The notes under the pieces are model-generated. The model saw nothing but the letters and a program-made list of their open reading frames with translations. It did not search any database and had not been told where the DNA came from. Positions 28,079 through 36,551 of a stretch of DNA of 64,000 nucleotides are shown here, one piece after another. Source of the stretch: Acidobacteriota bacterium (GTDB lineage Bacteria > Acidobacteriota > Terriglobia > Acidiferrales > UBA7541); NCBI GenBank assembly GCA_013289855.1, contig JABCZD010000003.1:372001-436000 (forward strand), given 5' to 3'. The position numbers and the translations under genes were made by a program. Numbering within the stretch: position 1 is the first letter of the stretch; every line of letters begins with the position of its first letter.

Positions 28079-28300
28079 ATGCCCACGACGAAGAAAACTC
28101 CGTCGCCCCAAGCGCGCAAACCCCGCGCGAAAGCCATTCCCACGCGCGAAGAGATCGCGCTGCGCGCCTATCAAATCTATCTGGAACGTGGTGGCGCACC
28201 CGGCAACGCCTTCGAAGATTGGACCCGCGCCGAACGCGAGCTGCTCGACAGCGCCGCGAAGCCGCGCCGCAAAGCTGCGCCCAAGTCCAAAGCCGCCTGA
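28079..28300 (+). CDS. DUF2934 domain protein
   Basis: 73 aa, very basic. The core [35 protein letters not shown] is the DUF2934 signature, flanked by Lys/Ala/Pro-rich tails (residues 1-20 and the last 15). Function unknown; such proteins are common in Acidobacteriota and some Proteobacteria. Strong Shine-Dalgarno AAGGAGAG upstream. It is divergent from the LLM oxidoreductase gene. Confidence 0.88.
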   Translation: MPTTKKTPSPQARKPRAKAIPTREEIALRAYQIYLERGGAPGNAFEDWTRAERELLDSAAKPRRKAAPKSKAA

Positions 28301-28367
28301 TTCCTCGCTGACCGCGACCGCACCCGTTTCGCGCGCCCACCGCATCCTATCGTTGGGATGATTGGAA

Positions 28368-28541
28368 ATGTCTGGCGCGCTAAATCTCGTTGAAATAATC
28401 ACCAGCGTTTATTTGCTGGCGATCATCGGTGCGCTAGCCTACGCCAACGTCAGGGCATTTATGGCGAAGCGCAGCACGGCTCACCTGTTCTCTGGGCGAG
28501 CGCATCGCGGTCATCCGCACGGCGATGGCACGTCACAGTAA
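28368..28541 (+). CDS. Possible 57-aa single-pass membrane peptide
   Basis: ATG 28368 to TAA 28541. Residues 7-27 ([21 protein letters not shown]) form one hydrophobic helix, followed by a His/Arg/Gly-rich tail ([13 protein letters not shown]). A weak purine stretch (GGGATGATTGGAA) precedes the ATG. No family recognised. The clean TM helix makes it more than a random frame, but it remains a candidate. Confidence 0.35.
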   Translation: MSGALNLVEIITSVYLLAIIGALAYANVRAFMAKRSTAHLFSGRAHRGHPHGDGTSQ

Positions 28542-28821
28542 CAAGCGGCTGGCTACCTTCCCGTTAAACCCGGAAGATGATGCAGAACCGCGCATGATCG
28601 AGGCTGCGAGTCTTGGCGTCAAGCGCCGTCGCGACCGAGCTATTGCATTACGTAGATTCATGGCGAGCCATGGGAGGCGGCGCGGCCGAGAGAGATTTTG
28701 AATGCCAGCGCCGATCGCGTGTGCGCGACCTGTCTTTGTCTACCGCTCGCCACCGGTTTTTATTCCAGCGTGAAAGAAACCAATTACTCGCGGGCGGCAC
28801 GTTCCAGGCGGGCGCGCAAAC
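28542..28821. other. Intergenic stretch, no confident gene
   Basis: Between the small membrane peptide and the VWA gene. The only plausible frame is a 58-codon Arg-rich one (28525-28701, [12 protein letters not shown]...) that overlaps the peptide above by 17 bp and has no Shine-Dalgarno. No hairpin with a T-run was found. Confidence 0.5.
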
Positions 28822-30024
28822 CTACTGCCCGACAAAGTACCCGTCGCGCGTCTGCACGATAAGGTCTTTCTGCTTCGTGGTCAGTTGGATTTTGTGATAG
28901 CCCGAGCCGGCGTCGTCCTTCTCCGGCGTATACCCCAGGCTGTATTGATTGCGCAGCTCTTCATTGATCGCCGTATAAATGTCGTCGATGGTTTGTTTCT
29001 TGGTCACTTCAAAAAATCGTCCGCCTGTTTCGCGCGAGATCTGTTCCAGAATTTTCTTGCCGTCGGGGCGCGGTTCTTCGGTGCGGCGCGGATATCCGCC
29101 GCCACCCCGGCCCATTCCGCCACCGCCCATGCCACCGCCTCCCATGCGGGGGCCGCCAAATCCACCGCCGTTGTTTCCGTAGCCTTCTTTATCCGCAAAT
29201 AGAATGGAGTACACCAGCGTGTCGGCGCGTTCCGCTGATTCGATCGCCTCCTGCAAACTCTCCTTGCTCCCGTGGTCCACGCCATCGGAGAGCACAATGA
29301 TGGCTTTGCGCCCGTGTTGTTTTTTCATCAATTCGTCCGACGCCAAATAAATCGCATCGTATAGCAGCGTGCCGCCACCGCCGCGTCCACCGCGTCCATG
29401 CCCGCTACCACTGCCGGGATCGCCGCTGCCCGAACCGCCATTCGAGCCGCTGCTGCTGGTCTGCGAGAATTGCGGCGCCCCCACCTGCTCAAGCGCAGCT
29501 TCCAATTTCTGTCGCGAAGGCGTCAGGTCCTGCAATAACTCGACCTCATGGTCAAAATGAATCAAAAACGCCTTGTCGCGATCCTCGCGCAGCACGTGAT
29601 CTACGAACGTGCGGCTTGCCGCGCGCTCCTGGTCCAGAACGCGCCGCTGACTTCCACTGGTGTCCACGAGCAAGCCGAGCGTCAGCGGCAGATCCGTCTC
29701 GTGCGCAAAATATTTGATGGTCTGCGCATGCCCATCCTGTTCCAGCACAAAATCATCTTTCGCGAGACCAGGAATCAATTTGCCATGCTTATCCCGCACG
29801 GAGGCCAGCATGGTCACAACCTTCACGTCCACAGCAATCGGCGCGGCCTGGGGAGTTGGCGCAGTCTGGGAAGTTGGGGCGGCCGTCTGCGCTGGAGGCA
29901 GTGTCTGCGGCGTCTGTGCTTGCTGACTACGTCCCGGCAAACCTGCCACCAGCAGAAGCGTCATCAGCGCACCAATCCGCGCTTTCGCCCCGGTCCTTAT
30001 CGTCTTCCTATCCATAAAATGCAT
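28822..30024 (-). CDS. Secreted VWA protein (Acidobacteria VWFA-related family)
   Basis: 400 aa. Signal peptide (ARIGALMTLLLVAGLPGRSQ), a Gln/Thr/Pro-rich linker (35-65), then the family prodomain VVTMLASVRDKHGKLIPGLAKDDFVLEQDG and the VWA domain with MIDAS DTSGS at 121-125. Two low-complexity insertions occur: a Ser/Gly stretch (about GSNGGSGSGDPGSGSGHGRG) and a Gly/Met/Arg run (MGGGGMGGGGMGRGGGGYP). The C-terminus NQYSLGYTPE...GYHKIQL is typical. ATG 30024 has AGGAG 8 nt upstream. This family is greatly expanded in Acidobacteriota; adhesion or protein-assembly roles are suspected but not proven. Confidence 0.92.
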   Translation of the reverse strand: MHFMDRKTIRTGAKARIGALMTLLLVAGLPGRSQQAQTPQTLPPAQTAAPTSQTAPTPQAAPIAVDVKVVTMLASVRDKHGKLIPGLAKDDFVLEQDGHAQTIKYFAHETDLPLTLGLLVDTSGSQRRVLDQERAASRTFVDHVLREDRDKAFLIHFDHEVELLQDLTPSRQKLEAALEQVGAPQFSQTSSSGSNGGSGSGDPGSGSGHGRGGRGGGGTLLYDAIYLASDELMKKQHGRKAIIVLSDGVDHGSKESLQEAIESAERADTLVYSILFADKEGYGNNGGGFGGPRMGGGGMGGGGMGRGGGGYPRRTEEPRPDGKKILEQISRETGGRFFEVTKKQTIDDIYTAINEELRNQYSLGYTPEKDDAGSGYHKIQLTTKQKDLIVQTRDGYFVGQ

Positions 30025-30331
30025 CCGCCTATCTCCTGCCGACTTCTCGTCGCGCCGCACTTCTTCCGGTAGCGCAGCATCGCAGCGATTCGCACACTAT
30101 CGCCCCCGCAGCCAGACACACATCGACGCCCTCGGTACTCACCTGAGCATTCCCTCCCCGAAAGGAAAAGGTTCCAGCACTATTATGAGATGCAATTTTT
30201 TCGATTCGCGTTCAGATCAACTTCAGGTCGCGCACCATTTACACAGCTTCGCAGACGCGGGCATTTCGCTCCCAGGGGTGGTCTCAAAAGGTTTAGGTGC
30301 GCACGCGTGCACCGCACACGCGTGGTCCGAC
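30025..30331. other. Intergenic region, 307 bp
   Basis: Lies between two minus-strand genes and should hold the VWA promoter. It contains a 10-bp palindrome GCACGCGTGC (30301-30310) in a CG-rich patch. No convincing -35/-10 pair, terminator or RNA gene was seen. Confidence 0.5.
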
Positions 30332-31174
30332 TTATTTCCAGGCACTCACAAGTCGCGCGCCCGAACCTCGGACCGCCAGTTGGTCCCTGCGTCCGCTGAA
30401 AAAACGCGCATTAATCTCTTCGCTGCACAAATCCTCCAGCCTTGTGAAGCTGGCGAGCTCGCGGGCGACCTCCGCGGGACTAAAAAACAGTTGAAATGGC
30501 TCGCCCGTTGACCCAACGCGTGACGCGAGCGCATCCCGGACCACTTGCTCGCCTGACGGTAGGGCTTCACGTGGTTGGCCGTAGTCGAAAACCACACCGC
30601 TCGTTGCAGGACGCGATGCGATGAATGCCAGCGTGGCGCGAAATGCGTTTAAAGTCAGATACGGGACGACCCCGAGCCAGGCGAAAAATGCCGGTGCGTG
30701 CGCATCGAATCCGGCGGCCTCCAGCTGCGCGGACAGTGCCTGCAATTCAAAATCTAACGGAGCATAGTTGAGACTCGCGGGAATCGCTACGCCACTGGTT
30801 TCCAGAAGTTCGCGCTTCCATTGTTGCGTGGCGGGATGGTCCACCTCGAACACGCGAAGCTGCGCATGGGGATTGCGATGCGCGAAAGTATCCAGCCCGG
30901 CGCCGAGCAGCACGTACTGACGAACACCCGCGGCGACGGCCTCACCCAACTTGTCTTCCGCATAGCGGCTACGCGCCACCAGAAACGCTCTCAGCGACAT
31001 GGAGAACGCCTCGTCGCGCCCCTCGGCCATCGCCTGTAACCTCTCGGCATACGTCGCGCCAAGGATCGGAACCGCGATGGGATCGTTGAAGACCGCTGGC
31101 GAATCGTGCAACTGATGCACGGCGCGCCGTAAAGCCACGCCGAGGGCAGTTTTAGATGCTTTCGATCGCTCCAC
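30332..31174 (-). CDS. SAM-dependent methyltransferase (PPM1/LCMT-like, TIGR00027 type)
   Basis: 280 aa. Class I fold of the leucine-carboxyl-methyltransferase group: ARSRYAEDKLGEAVAAGVRQYVLLGAGLDTFAHR carries the SAM-binding loop (residues 89-96), FEVDHPATQQWK provides the acidic ribose ligand, and FAWLGVVPYL the catalytic-site region. The substrate is unknown; these enzymes often act on secondary metabolites. It starts at GTG 31174 without a strong Shine-Dalgarno. It is divergent from the HAD hydrolase gene. Confidence 0.88.
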   Translation of the reverse strand: MERSKASKTALGVALRRAVHQLHDSPAVFNDPIAVPILGATYAERLQAMAEGRDEAFSMSLRAFLVARSRYAEDKLGEAVAAGVRQYVLLGAGLDTFAHRNPHAQLRVFEVDHPATQQWKRELLETSGVAIPASLNYAPLDFELQALSAQLEAAGFDAHAPAFFAWLGVVPYLTLNAFRATLAFIASRPATSGVVFDYGQPREALPSGEQVVRDALASRVGSTGEPFQLFFSPAEVARELASFTRLEDLCSEEINARFFSGRRDQLAVRGSGARLVSAWK

Positions 31175-31497
31175 AATTCTTACCGTTTCTTCGTTAGCGA
31201 AATTGCGTCCGTCGTATCATGTTCATCCCATCATAACTGCGAACGCGTAGACACATGCCAAACAGACTTCCGGCGTCAGCGCACCGCACGCGACGTCTTG
31301 CTCACTTTCACGAAAAATGACGCACCACGTAGGCGGTGGGCAGCCCGACGCTCTCGCGTCCGGCCCTGAATCTCAGAAACTCGCAGCGGCTGTGGCCGAT
31401 CAGCCCGCAAACCCTTAGCGTCAGTCAACGCCGCACGGCATCAACAATTCATGCGTCATGAGAATTTCCATGAGGAGCTCGTGAGAGAATGTAAACA
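31175..31497. other. Divergent intergenic region, 323 bp, nothing recognised
   Basis: Separates the methyltransferase (minus) from the HAD gene (plus). No reading frame with coding character, no tRNA, and no good promoter or hairpin was identified. A purine-rich GAGAGAATG just before 31498 may serve as the HAD ribosome-binding region. Confidence 0.5.
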
Positions 31498-32106
31498 ATG
31501 AAACTACAATTGCCGACCGGTACTTTCAAGGCGTACTTATTTGATTGCGATGGCACCATCGTTGATTCCATGCCGCTGCACTACCTTGCATGGAGCAAGG
31601 CCCTCGCGGAACAACAGTGCGAATTCAGCGAAGATCTTTTTTATGCTTGGGGCGGCGTATCCGTAGCCGAGGTCATTCAGCGCCTCAATAAACAACAGGG
31701 ATTGAACATGTCTGTGGAAGAAGTATCCAACCGCAAAGAAAGCTTCTACCTCGAGAATCTTCCGCGGCTAAAAGCCATTCCCGAAGTTCTGGAAGTAATT
31801 GAGGCCAACTATGGGCGAATTCCCTTCGCGGTGGTATCGGGCAGCATGCGCGAATCGGTAACCGCGTCACTCACCACACTAGGCCTGCTGGATCGTTTCG
31901 ATGCGCTGGTCTGCGCCGGCGAGTACCAAAAAGGCAAACCCGATCCCGAAGCATTTCTGCTCGCCGCCACCAAATTAGGCGTGGCTCCGGAATTCTGTTT
32001 GGTCTTCGAAGATGCTGACATGGGCATTCAAGCCGCCACCGCTGCCGGCATGGCCTCGGTAAAAATTGTTCAGACGCGTCAGAAAGCCAGCGAATCCGTG
32101 CGATAA
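31498..32106 (+). CDS. HAD-superfamily phosphatase, beta-phosphoglucomutase-like
   Basis: 202 aa, subfamily IA. Motif I FDCDGTIVDS with nucleophile Asp16 and acid/base Asp18; an alpha-helical cap (residues 22-90, WGGVSVAEVI); motif II VVSGS; motif III Lys in KGKPDPEAFLLAA; motif IV VFEDADMGIQAA. YqaB/GPP-type sugar-phosphate phosphatases are the nearest relatives by motif. Substrate not predictable. It overlaps no other gene; ribBA starts 64 bp downstream. Confidence 0.9.
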   Translation: MKLQLPTGTFKAYLFDCDGTIVDSMPLHYLAWSKALAEQQCEFSEDLFYAWGGVSVAEVIQRLNKQQGLNMSVEEVSNRKESFYLENLPRLKAIPEVLEVIEANYGRIPFAVVSGSMRESVTASLTTLGLLDRFDALVCAGEYQKGKPDPEAFLLAATKLGVAPEFCLVFEDADMGIQAATAAGMASVKIVQTRQKASESVR

Positions 32107-32152
32107 AGAGGCCGGAACTTACATCGCCGCATTCCTACTCTGGCCCTGGTTC

Positions 32153-32161
32153 TGTTATATT
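32153..32161 (+). promoter_or_regulatory. Extended -10 box ahead of ribBA
   Basis: TGTTATATT (hexamer TATATT at 32156-32161) lies 9 nt before ATG 32171. No Shine-Dalgarno precedes the ATG and the -35 region is weak (TTCCTA), so a leaderless or very short-leader transcript is possible. No FMN riboswitch fold was recognised in the short gap. Confidence 0.4.
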
Positions 32162-32170
32162 TTTAATGTT

Positions 32171-33352
32171 ATGACCAACGATAAAGCGAATTTCGCAACT
32201 GTCGAGGAAGCGGTCGAAGAAATTCGCCAAGGACGCATGATTGTCCTGGTGGACGACGAGGACCGCGAAAACGAGGGCGACCTTACCATGGCCGCCGAAA
32301 AAATCACGCCGGATGCCATCAACTTCATGGCTAAGTTTGGTCGCGGACTAATCTGCCTGACGCTCACCGAACAGCGCTGCGACGAGTTGCACCTGCCCCT
32401 TATGTCGCCGATCAATACTTCCGTGCACGGAACGGCGTTTTGCGAGGCCATCGACGCGCGCGTGGGCGTCACCACCGGCATCAGCGCCAGCGACCGCGCC
32501 ATCACCATCCTCACCGCCATCGACCCCAAGACCAGGCCGCAGGATCTCGCGCGCCCCGGTCACATGTTTCCGCTGCGCGCGCGTAATGGCGGAGTACTCG
32601 TGCGTGCCGGTCAAACTGAAGCTAGCGTGGACCTCTCTCGCATCGCCGGACTCGGCGCTGCCGGGGTGATCTGCGAAATCATGAATGAAGACGGAACCAT
32701 GTCTCGCGTGCCGCAACTGCTGGACTTCTGTCGCGAACACAATCTAAAAATGCTCACGGTGGCAGACCTGATCCGCTACCGCATGCAGCACGAGCGTTAC
32801 GTTCGCCGCGTAGCAGAAGCCAAGCTGCCGACGCGCCACGGCGATTTTAAGATGATTGCGTACTCGAGTGATGTGGATCACGACCAGCACGTCGCGCTGG
32901 TGCGCGGCGATTTGGCGGGCGACACGCCGGCGCTGGTGAGGGTGCATTCGCATTGCCTGACCGGCGATGTGTTCGGCTCCACGGCGTGCGATTGCAGCGA
33001 GCTAGTAGCGCGCTCGCTGGCCGCCATCGCCAAGGAAGACCGCGGCGTTTTCCTCTACCTGCATCACACCGGCCGCGGCTTCAGCGTCGATGCCGCCGAG
33101 GAGCCTGGCGTGCTGCCACAGATCCATTTTCACCAACGCGGCCAGTTGGACCGCGAACCCGCGCGCTTACGCATGGTGCAGCACGAAAGCGGCATCGGCG
33201 CGCAAATCCTAATCGACCTGGGCCTAAAAGATATTCGCGTCCTGACCAACCACCCCAAGAAAGTCGTCGCCCTGGAAGGCTACGGGATCCGCATCGCCGA
33301 CCAAGTGCCGCTGCGTGTCGATGAGCCTAAGCCAACGCACCAGCGCTTGTGA
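32171..33352 (+). CDS. ribBA: RibBA: DHBP synthase with a divergent GTP cyclohydrolase II domain
   Basis: 393 aa. The N-terminal half (1-205) is a canonical 3,4-dihydroxy-2-butanone-4-phosphate synthase: [43 protein letters not shown]. The C-terminal half keeps the zinc ligands ([15 protein letters not shown]) and [16 protein letters not shown], but reads [14 protein letters not shown] in place of the RxxEGRGIGL block, and [19 protein letters not shown] where active enzymes have the D-E-R-D catalytic segment. DHBP synthase activity is secure; GTP cyclohydrolase II activity is doubtful by motif. The start is set by alignment; an upstream extension into the HAD gene is rejected. Confidence 0.9.
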   Translation: MTNDKANFATVEEAVEEIRQGRMIVLVDDEDRENEGDLTMAAEKITPDAINFMAKFGRGLICLTLTEQRCDELHLPLMSPINTSVHGTAFCEAIDARVGVTTGISASDRAITILTAIDPKTRPQDLARPGHMFPLRARNGGVLVRAGQTEASVDLSRIAGLGAAGVICEIMNEDGTMSRVPQLLDFCREHNLKMLTVADLIRYRMQHERYVRRVAEAKLPTRHGDFKMIAYSSDVDHDQHVALVRGDLAGDTPALVRVHSHCLTGDVFGSTACDCSELVARSLAAIAKEDRGVFLYLHHTGRGFSVDAAEEPGVLPQIHFHQRGQLDREPARLRMVQHESGIGAQILIDLGLKDIRVLTNHPKKVVALEGYGIRIADQVPLRVDEPKPTHQRL

Positions 33353-33361
33353 CCATCGCCG

Positions 33362-33763
33362 CTACGGCTCTTCTGGCTCCGCGTCATCCGTCACGGGTTT
33401 GGCCACCGGCGGTGGCTTTTTTGTCGCTGCGGGAACAGTTGTCGTTTGTCTCGGCACCCCCGCGGACTTTGTAGCGGGCGCTTTCCCCACCACCAAATAT
33501 TTGCGCATCTTTTCAAGCCGCTTCGGGCCAATCCCTCGCACCGCCAGCAAATCGTCCACACTCTTGAACGCTCCATATGATTTGCGCATCTGCAGAATTT
33601 TATCCGCCGTGGAGGGACCAATCCCCGGCACCTGTTGTAGTTGTTCCGAAGTGGCTGTATTCAGATTGACCGGAGACGCCGGGGCCTTTTTCTTGGGGAA
33701 TGAAGGCGAAGCGAACAGACAGAGGCCGAGAGGCACGGCAAACGCAAGTGATCGCCAGCGCAT
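33362..33763 (-). CDS. ComEA-like secreted helix-hairpin-helix protein
   Basis: 133 aa. An N-terminal hydrophobic signal (RSLAFAVPLGLCLFASPSF) precedes two HhH motifs: VNLNTATSEQLQQVPGIGPSTADKIL and FKSVDDLLAVRGIGPKRLEKM, the ComEA DNA-binding unit. The C-terminal 40 residues are Pro/Ala/Thr-rich and end acidic (TDDAEPEEP). In competent bacteria ComEA binds incoming DNA in the periplasm; no other competence genes adjoin. It converges on ribBA with 9 bp between stops. Confidence 0.85.
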   Translation of the reverse strand: MRWRSLAFAVPLGLCLFASPSFPKKKAPASPVNLNTATSEQLQQVPGIGPSTADKILQMRKSYGAFKSVDDLLAVRGIGPKRLEKMRKYLVVGKAPATKSAGVPRQTTTVPAATKKPPPVAKPVTDDAEPEEP

Positions 33764-33848
33764 AGCAAATTGATAATGCCTACGTTATGTAAATAAAGCA
33801 ATAACTTTGTCACATTTGATCGACTCTCTAAAAGAACGACAAGAGTTG

Positions 33849-35222
33849 TTATTTCGTCAGTGTTCCCTGCGCATCGTAGATTTCCGTCTCACCGAACAGG
33901 CGCGCTTGCTCTTCGATTTGTCGCCGGTCGCCCACCACGATGATTTGCATGTTCGCGGAATCCAGATACTTTCGCGCCGTGGCCAGCAAATCTTCCGGCG
34001 TCATGGCGCGAACTTTGTCGCGATAGGTTTCCAAATAATCGTCTGGCAAATCGTTGATGGCCACCGTCGCGAATTGCGAAAGCAAACCGCTCTGCGTGGC
34101 CAGGCCCATGGAGAACATGCCGCTGAGATAATTTTGCGCGTCGGCAAATTCGCCCGCAGGCACCGGGAGCGCGCGCAATTTGTCCAGCTCGTAGAATATT
34201 TCTGTCAACGAAGCGGCCACCACATCGTTGCGCACCGCCGCGGAGATCGAAAAATAGCCGCCCTGCCGCATGGGATGTACGCCGCTCCGCGGGCTGTAGG
34301 TGTAGCCTTTGTCCTCGCGAATATTCATCACCAGCCGCGAATTAAACGCCCCGCCATACAAGCTATTGGTCAAGCCCAGCTTCACCCAATCCGGATGCTT
34401 GCGCGTGATGGCATGGCAGCCCACCAGAATTTGCGCCTGCACCGCCTCGGGCACATCAACCAGATACACACGCCGTCCGCGCGGATTTGCCGCGGCCGCG
34501 GGCGCCGGAACCTGCGGCCGCGTTCCGGTCCATGCGCCAAACACTCTTTCGATGCTCTTGACCATCGCGGCAGGATCAAAATCCCCTACCATCACCAGCA
34601 ACGCATTCTCAGGCGTGTAAAAATCGCGATAAGTCTGCAGCAAATCGTTGCGCTGGTATGCCGCGACCTGCGCTTCACTGGCGGAAACTGTTCCGTAGGG
34701 ATGCGCGCCGAACAAAACTTTGCGCAAGCGCTCACTGGCCAGAAATCCCGGTGAGGTGCGTTCCATCTTTATTTCTTCAAGCTTTTGCCGGCGCTCGCGC
34801 TCGAATTCCGCTTCCGGAAATGACGCTTCGCGAGCCAGTTCGTTGACCGCGCCGAGCAGCTGTTCGGAAAACTCGGACAACCCCGCAAACGCGATTCCAA
34901 TGCTGTCCGCGCCCGCGCTCGACGAAAGATCCGCGCCAATGCGGCGCAAATCTTCTTCAATCTGCCGGCTAGCGCGACTTTTCGTTCCGGTTCGCACCAC
35001 TGAGGCAGTCATTTCAGCTAGCCCGGGCGCGCGATGCATGGCCGCCGCATTCCCGGAGCGGAAAACCAATTCCCCATGAAACTTGGGAATGGAGTGCGCT
35101 TCGGCAAGAACAATTTCCAGTCCATTCGCGAGCTTCGCGCGCGTACGCTTCGGCCAGGTGACCGTCCGTTCCGCGGCCAGCGCGGGGACACCGACCGCGA
35201 GTTCCGTAGAGAAAAAGGCCAT
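33849..35222 (-). CDS. M16 peptidase-like subunit lacking the zinc motif
   Basis: 457 aa. M16 fold throughout: TKLANGLEIVLAE-like N-terminus (RAKLANGLEIVLAEAHSIP), an RSGNAAAMHRAPGLAEMTASVV segment where active members have HxxEH (replaced here by GLAEM), YRDFYTPENALLVMVGDFD, and the C-domain FNSRLVMNIREDKGYTYS with the R/Y substrate-holding residues. This is the pattern of the non-catalytic partner in two-subunit M16B proteases. It begins immediately after the stop of the catalytic gene (TAAATG). A processed N-terminus is possible (FSTELAVGVPALAAE). Confidence 0.92.
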   Translation of the reverse strand: MAFFSTELAVGVPALAAERTVTWPKRTRAKLANGLEIVLAEAHSIPKFHGELVFRSGNAAAMHRAPGLAEMTASVVRTGTKSRASRQIEEDLRRIGADLSSSAGADSIGIAFAGLSEFSEQLLGAVNELAREASFPEAEFERERRQKLEEIKMERTSPGFLASERLRKVLFGAHPYGTVSASEAQVAAYQRNDLLQTYRDFYTPENALLVMVGDFDPAAMVKSIERVFGAWTGTRPQVPAPAAAANPRGRRVYLVDVPEAVQAQILVGCHAITRKHPDWVKLGLTNSLYGGAFNSRLVMNIREDKGYTYSPRSGVHPMRQGGYFSISAAVRNDVVAASLTEIFYELDKLRALPVPAGEFADAQNYLSGMFSMGLATQSGLLSQFATVAINDLPDDYLETYRDKVRAMTPEDLLATARKYLDSANMQIIVVGDRRQIEEQARLFGETEIYDAQGTLTK

Positions 35223-36551
35223 TTACGCGGCCTCCTTCGCGCCGCCGGTGATGGGCGTCCGGAATACGATGGCGCGTTGCGATTCACGCAGATATTTTTT
35301 GGCCACCGCTTGTACGTCTTCGCGCGTCACGGCGAGAAATCCATCCAAAATAGTATTCACCAGTTGCGGCTCCTGATCGAACAAAGTGAAACACGCCAGC
35401 AAATGCATCAATCCATATTTCGGCATGGAGCCTCCGCGTCCACTTTCCAGCGTGGCATAATAATCGGAGCGCCACTTCACTTTGAGCTGCTGCAATTCGT
35501 CGTCGCTGATGCCCCGCTCTTGCACTTCGCGAATCACCGCATCGAACGCGGCCACCGTAGCGTCGGCGGAAATTTCCGGCTTGTGGATGATGCGCGTGGT
35601 AAGCTGCGTCGGCCCGTTGTAGCCAAAGAGATCGTCGATGCCGCCGTCGGCTTCCACTGCCACCTGTTTTTCCAGAACCAGATCGCGATAAACTCTGCCG
35701 GCCCTGCCGCCATGCAACGCCTGATCGAGCAGCGCCATGGCGTACCAGTCCTTGGTGCGCCGCGCAGGCATCACGTAACCGATGGCCATCGCCGGAAGCG
35801 TGCCGAATTTTTCTTCCACGTGACCGCGGCGCTCTTCCTTTTGTTCCGGTTCGCTGGGATCGGCGAAGGGCGGCGGCGGCCCGGCGGGAATGTCCGCGAA
35901 ATATTTCTTGGCCAGCGCAATTCCCTCTTCCGTCTGCACATCACCCAGAATCAGCAGCACGGCATTGTTCGGTAGATAATAAGTTTTGAAGAAATCCTGC
36001 ACGTCCGCGAGGTTCGCTGCGTCCAAATCCGCGAAATCACCGTAAAAATTGTGCGCATTCGCCCAATTGCGAAACGCCACCGGCGGCATATCGAGCCACG
36101 GAAAACCGCCGTAGGGCTGGTTCATGACGTTGACGCGCACTTCCTCCTTCACCACATCGCGCTGATTCTTCAGATTCTCGTCGTCAACTTTCAGCGCACG
36201 CATGCGGTCGGCTTCCAGCCATAGCACGCGTTCCAGCGCGTTCGACGGCACCGCCTCGTAGTAATTGGTCACGTCGTAGCTCGTCGACCCATTCAAGAGT
36301 CCGCCGCTCGAATTAATCAGTTTGATGTGTTGCATCTTCGGAGCATTCGCCGAGCCCTGAAACATCATGTGCTCAAAAAGATGCGCAAAACCGCTGCGGC
36401 CTTGGGGCTCCAATCGAAATCCAATTTTGTAATAAATTCCCACGGTAACCACTGGCGCAATCGCATCCGGCGCGACCACCACCCGCAGCCCGTTCGCCAG
36501 CGTCGCACTGGCGATCGCCACCTTCAACTGTTTCGTGCTCGCTTCAGTCAC
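35223..36551 (-). CDS. M16 zinc peptidase, catalytic subunit
   Basis: 442 aa. The inverted zinc motif HLFEH is at 57-61 with the distal Glu in the following helix (ALERVLWLEADRM). FFKTYYLPNNAVLLILGDV and YRDLVLEKQVAVEADGG complete the M16B layout. It pairs with the downstream gene to form the heterodimer expected for this class; the substrate is presumably a peptide. Start GTG 36551 has GGAGG 7 nt upstream and overlaps the DUF2520 stop by 8 bp; the longer frame to 36644 is antisupported by that Shine-Dalgarno. No clear signal peptide, so probably cytosolic. Confidence 0.92.
   Translation of the reverse strand: MTEASTKQLKVAIASATLANGLRVVVAPDAIAPVVTVGIYYKIGFRLEPQGRSGFAHLFEHMMFQGSANAPKMQHIKLINSSGGLLNGSTSYDVTNYYEAVPSNALERVLWLEADRMRALKVDDENLKNQRDVVKEEVRVNVMNQPYGGFPWLDMPPVAFRNWANAHNFYGDFADLDAANLADVQDFFKTYYLPNNAVLLILGDVQTEEGIALAKKYFADIPAGPPPPFADPSEPEQKEERRGHVEEKFGTLPAMAIGYVMPARRTKDWYAMALLDQALHGGRAGRVYRDLVLEKQVAVEADGGIDDLFGYNGPTQLTTRIIHKPEISADATVAAFDAVIREVQERGISDDELQQLKVKWRSDYYATLESGRGGSMPKYGLMHLLACFTLFDQEPQLVNTILDGFLAVTREDVQAVAKKYLRESQRAIVFRTPITGGAKEAA

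Noticed and set aside
28403..28560. tRNA or other structured RNA
   Set aside because: No cloverleaf or conserved T-loop motif was found here or in other intergenic gaps.
28613..28897. 94-codon plus-strand frame
   Set aside because: No Shine-Dalgarno, no family, and its 3' third overlaps the VWA gene.
29080..29160. CRISPR-like repeat pattern
   Set aside because: It is the Gly/Met codon repetition of the VWA protein, not spaced repeats.
30301..30310. Palindrome GCACGCGTGC as an operator
   Set aside because: Only 10 bp in CG-rich DNA with no promoter nearby; expected by chance.
32107..32170. FMN riboswitch ahead of ribBA
   Set aside because: Only 64 bp, too short for the RFN element.
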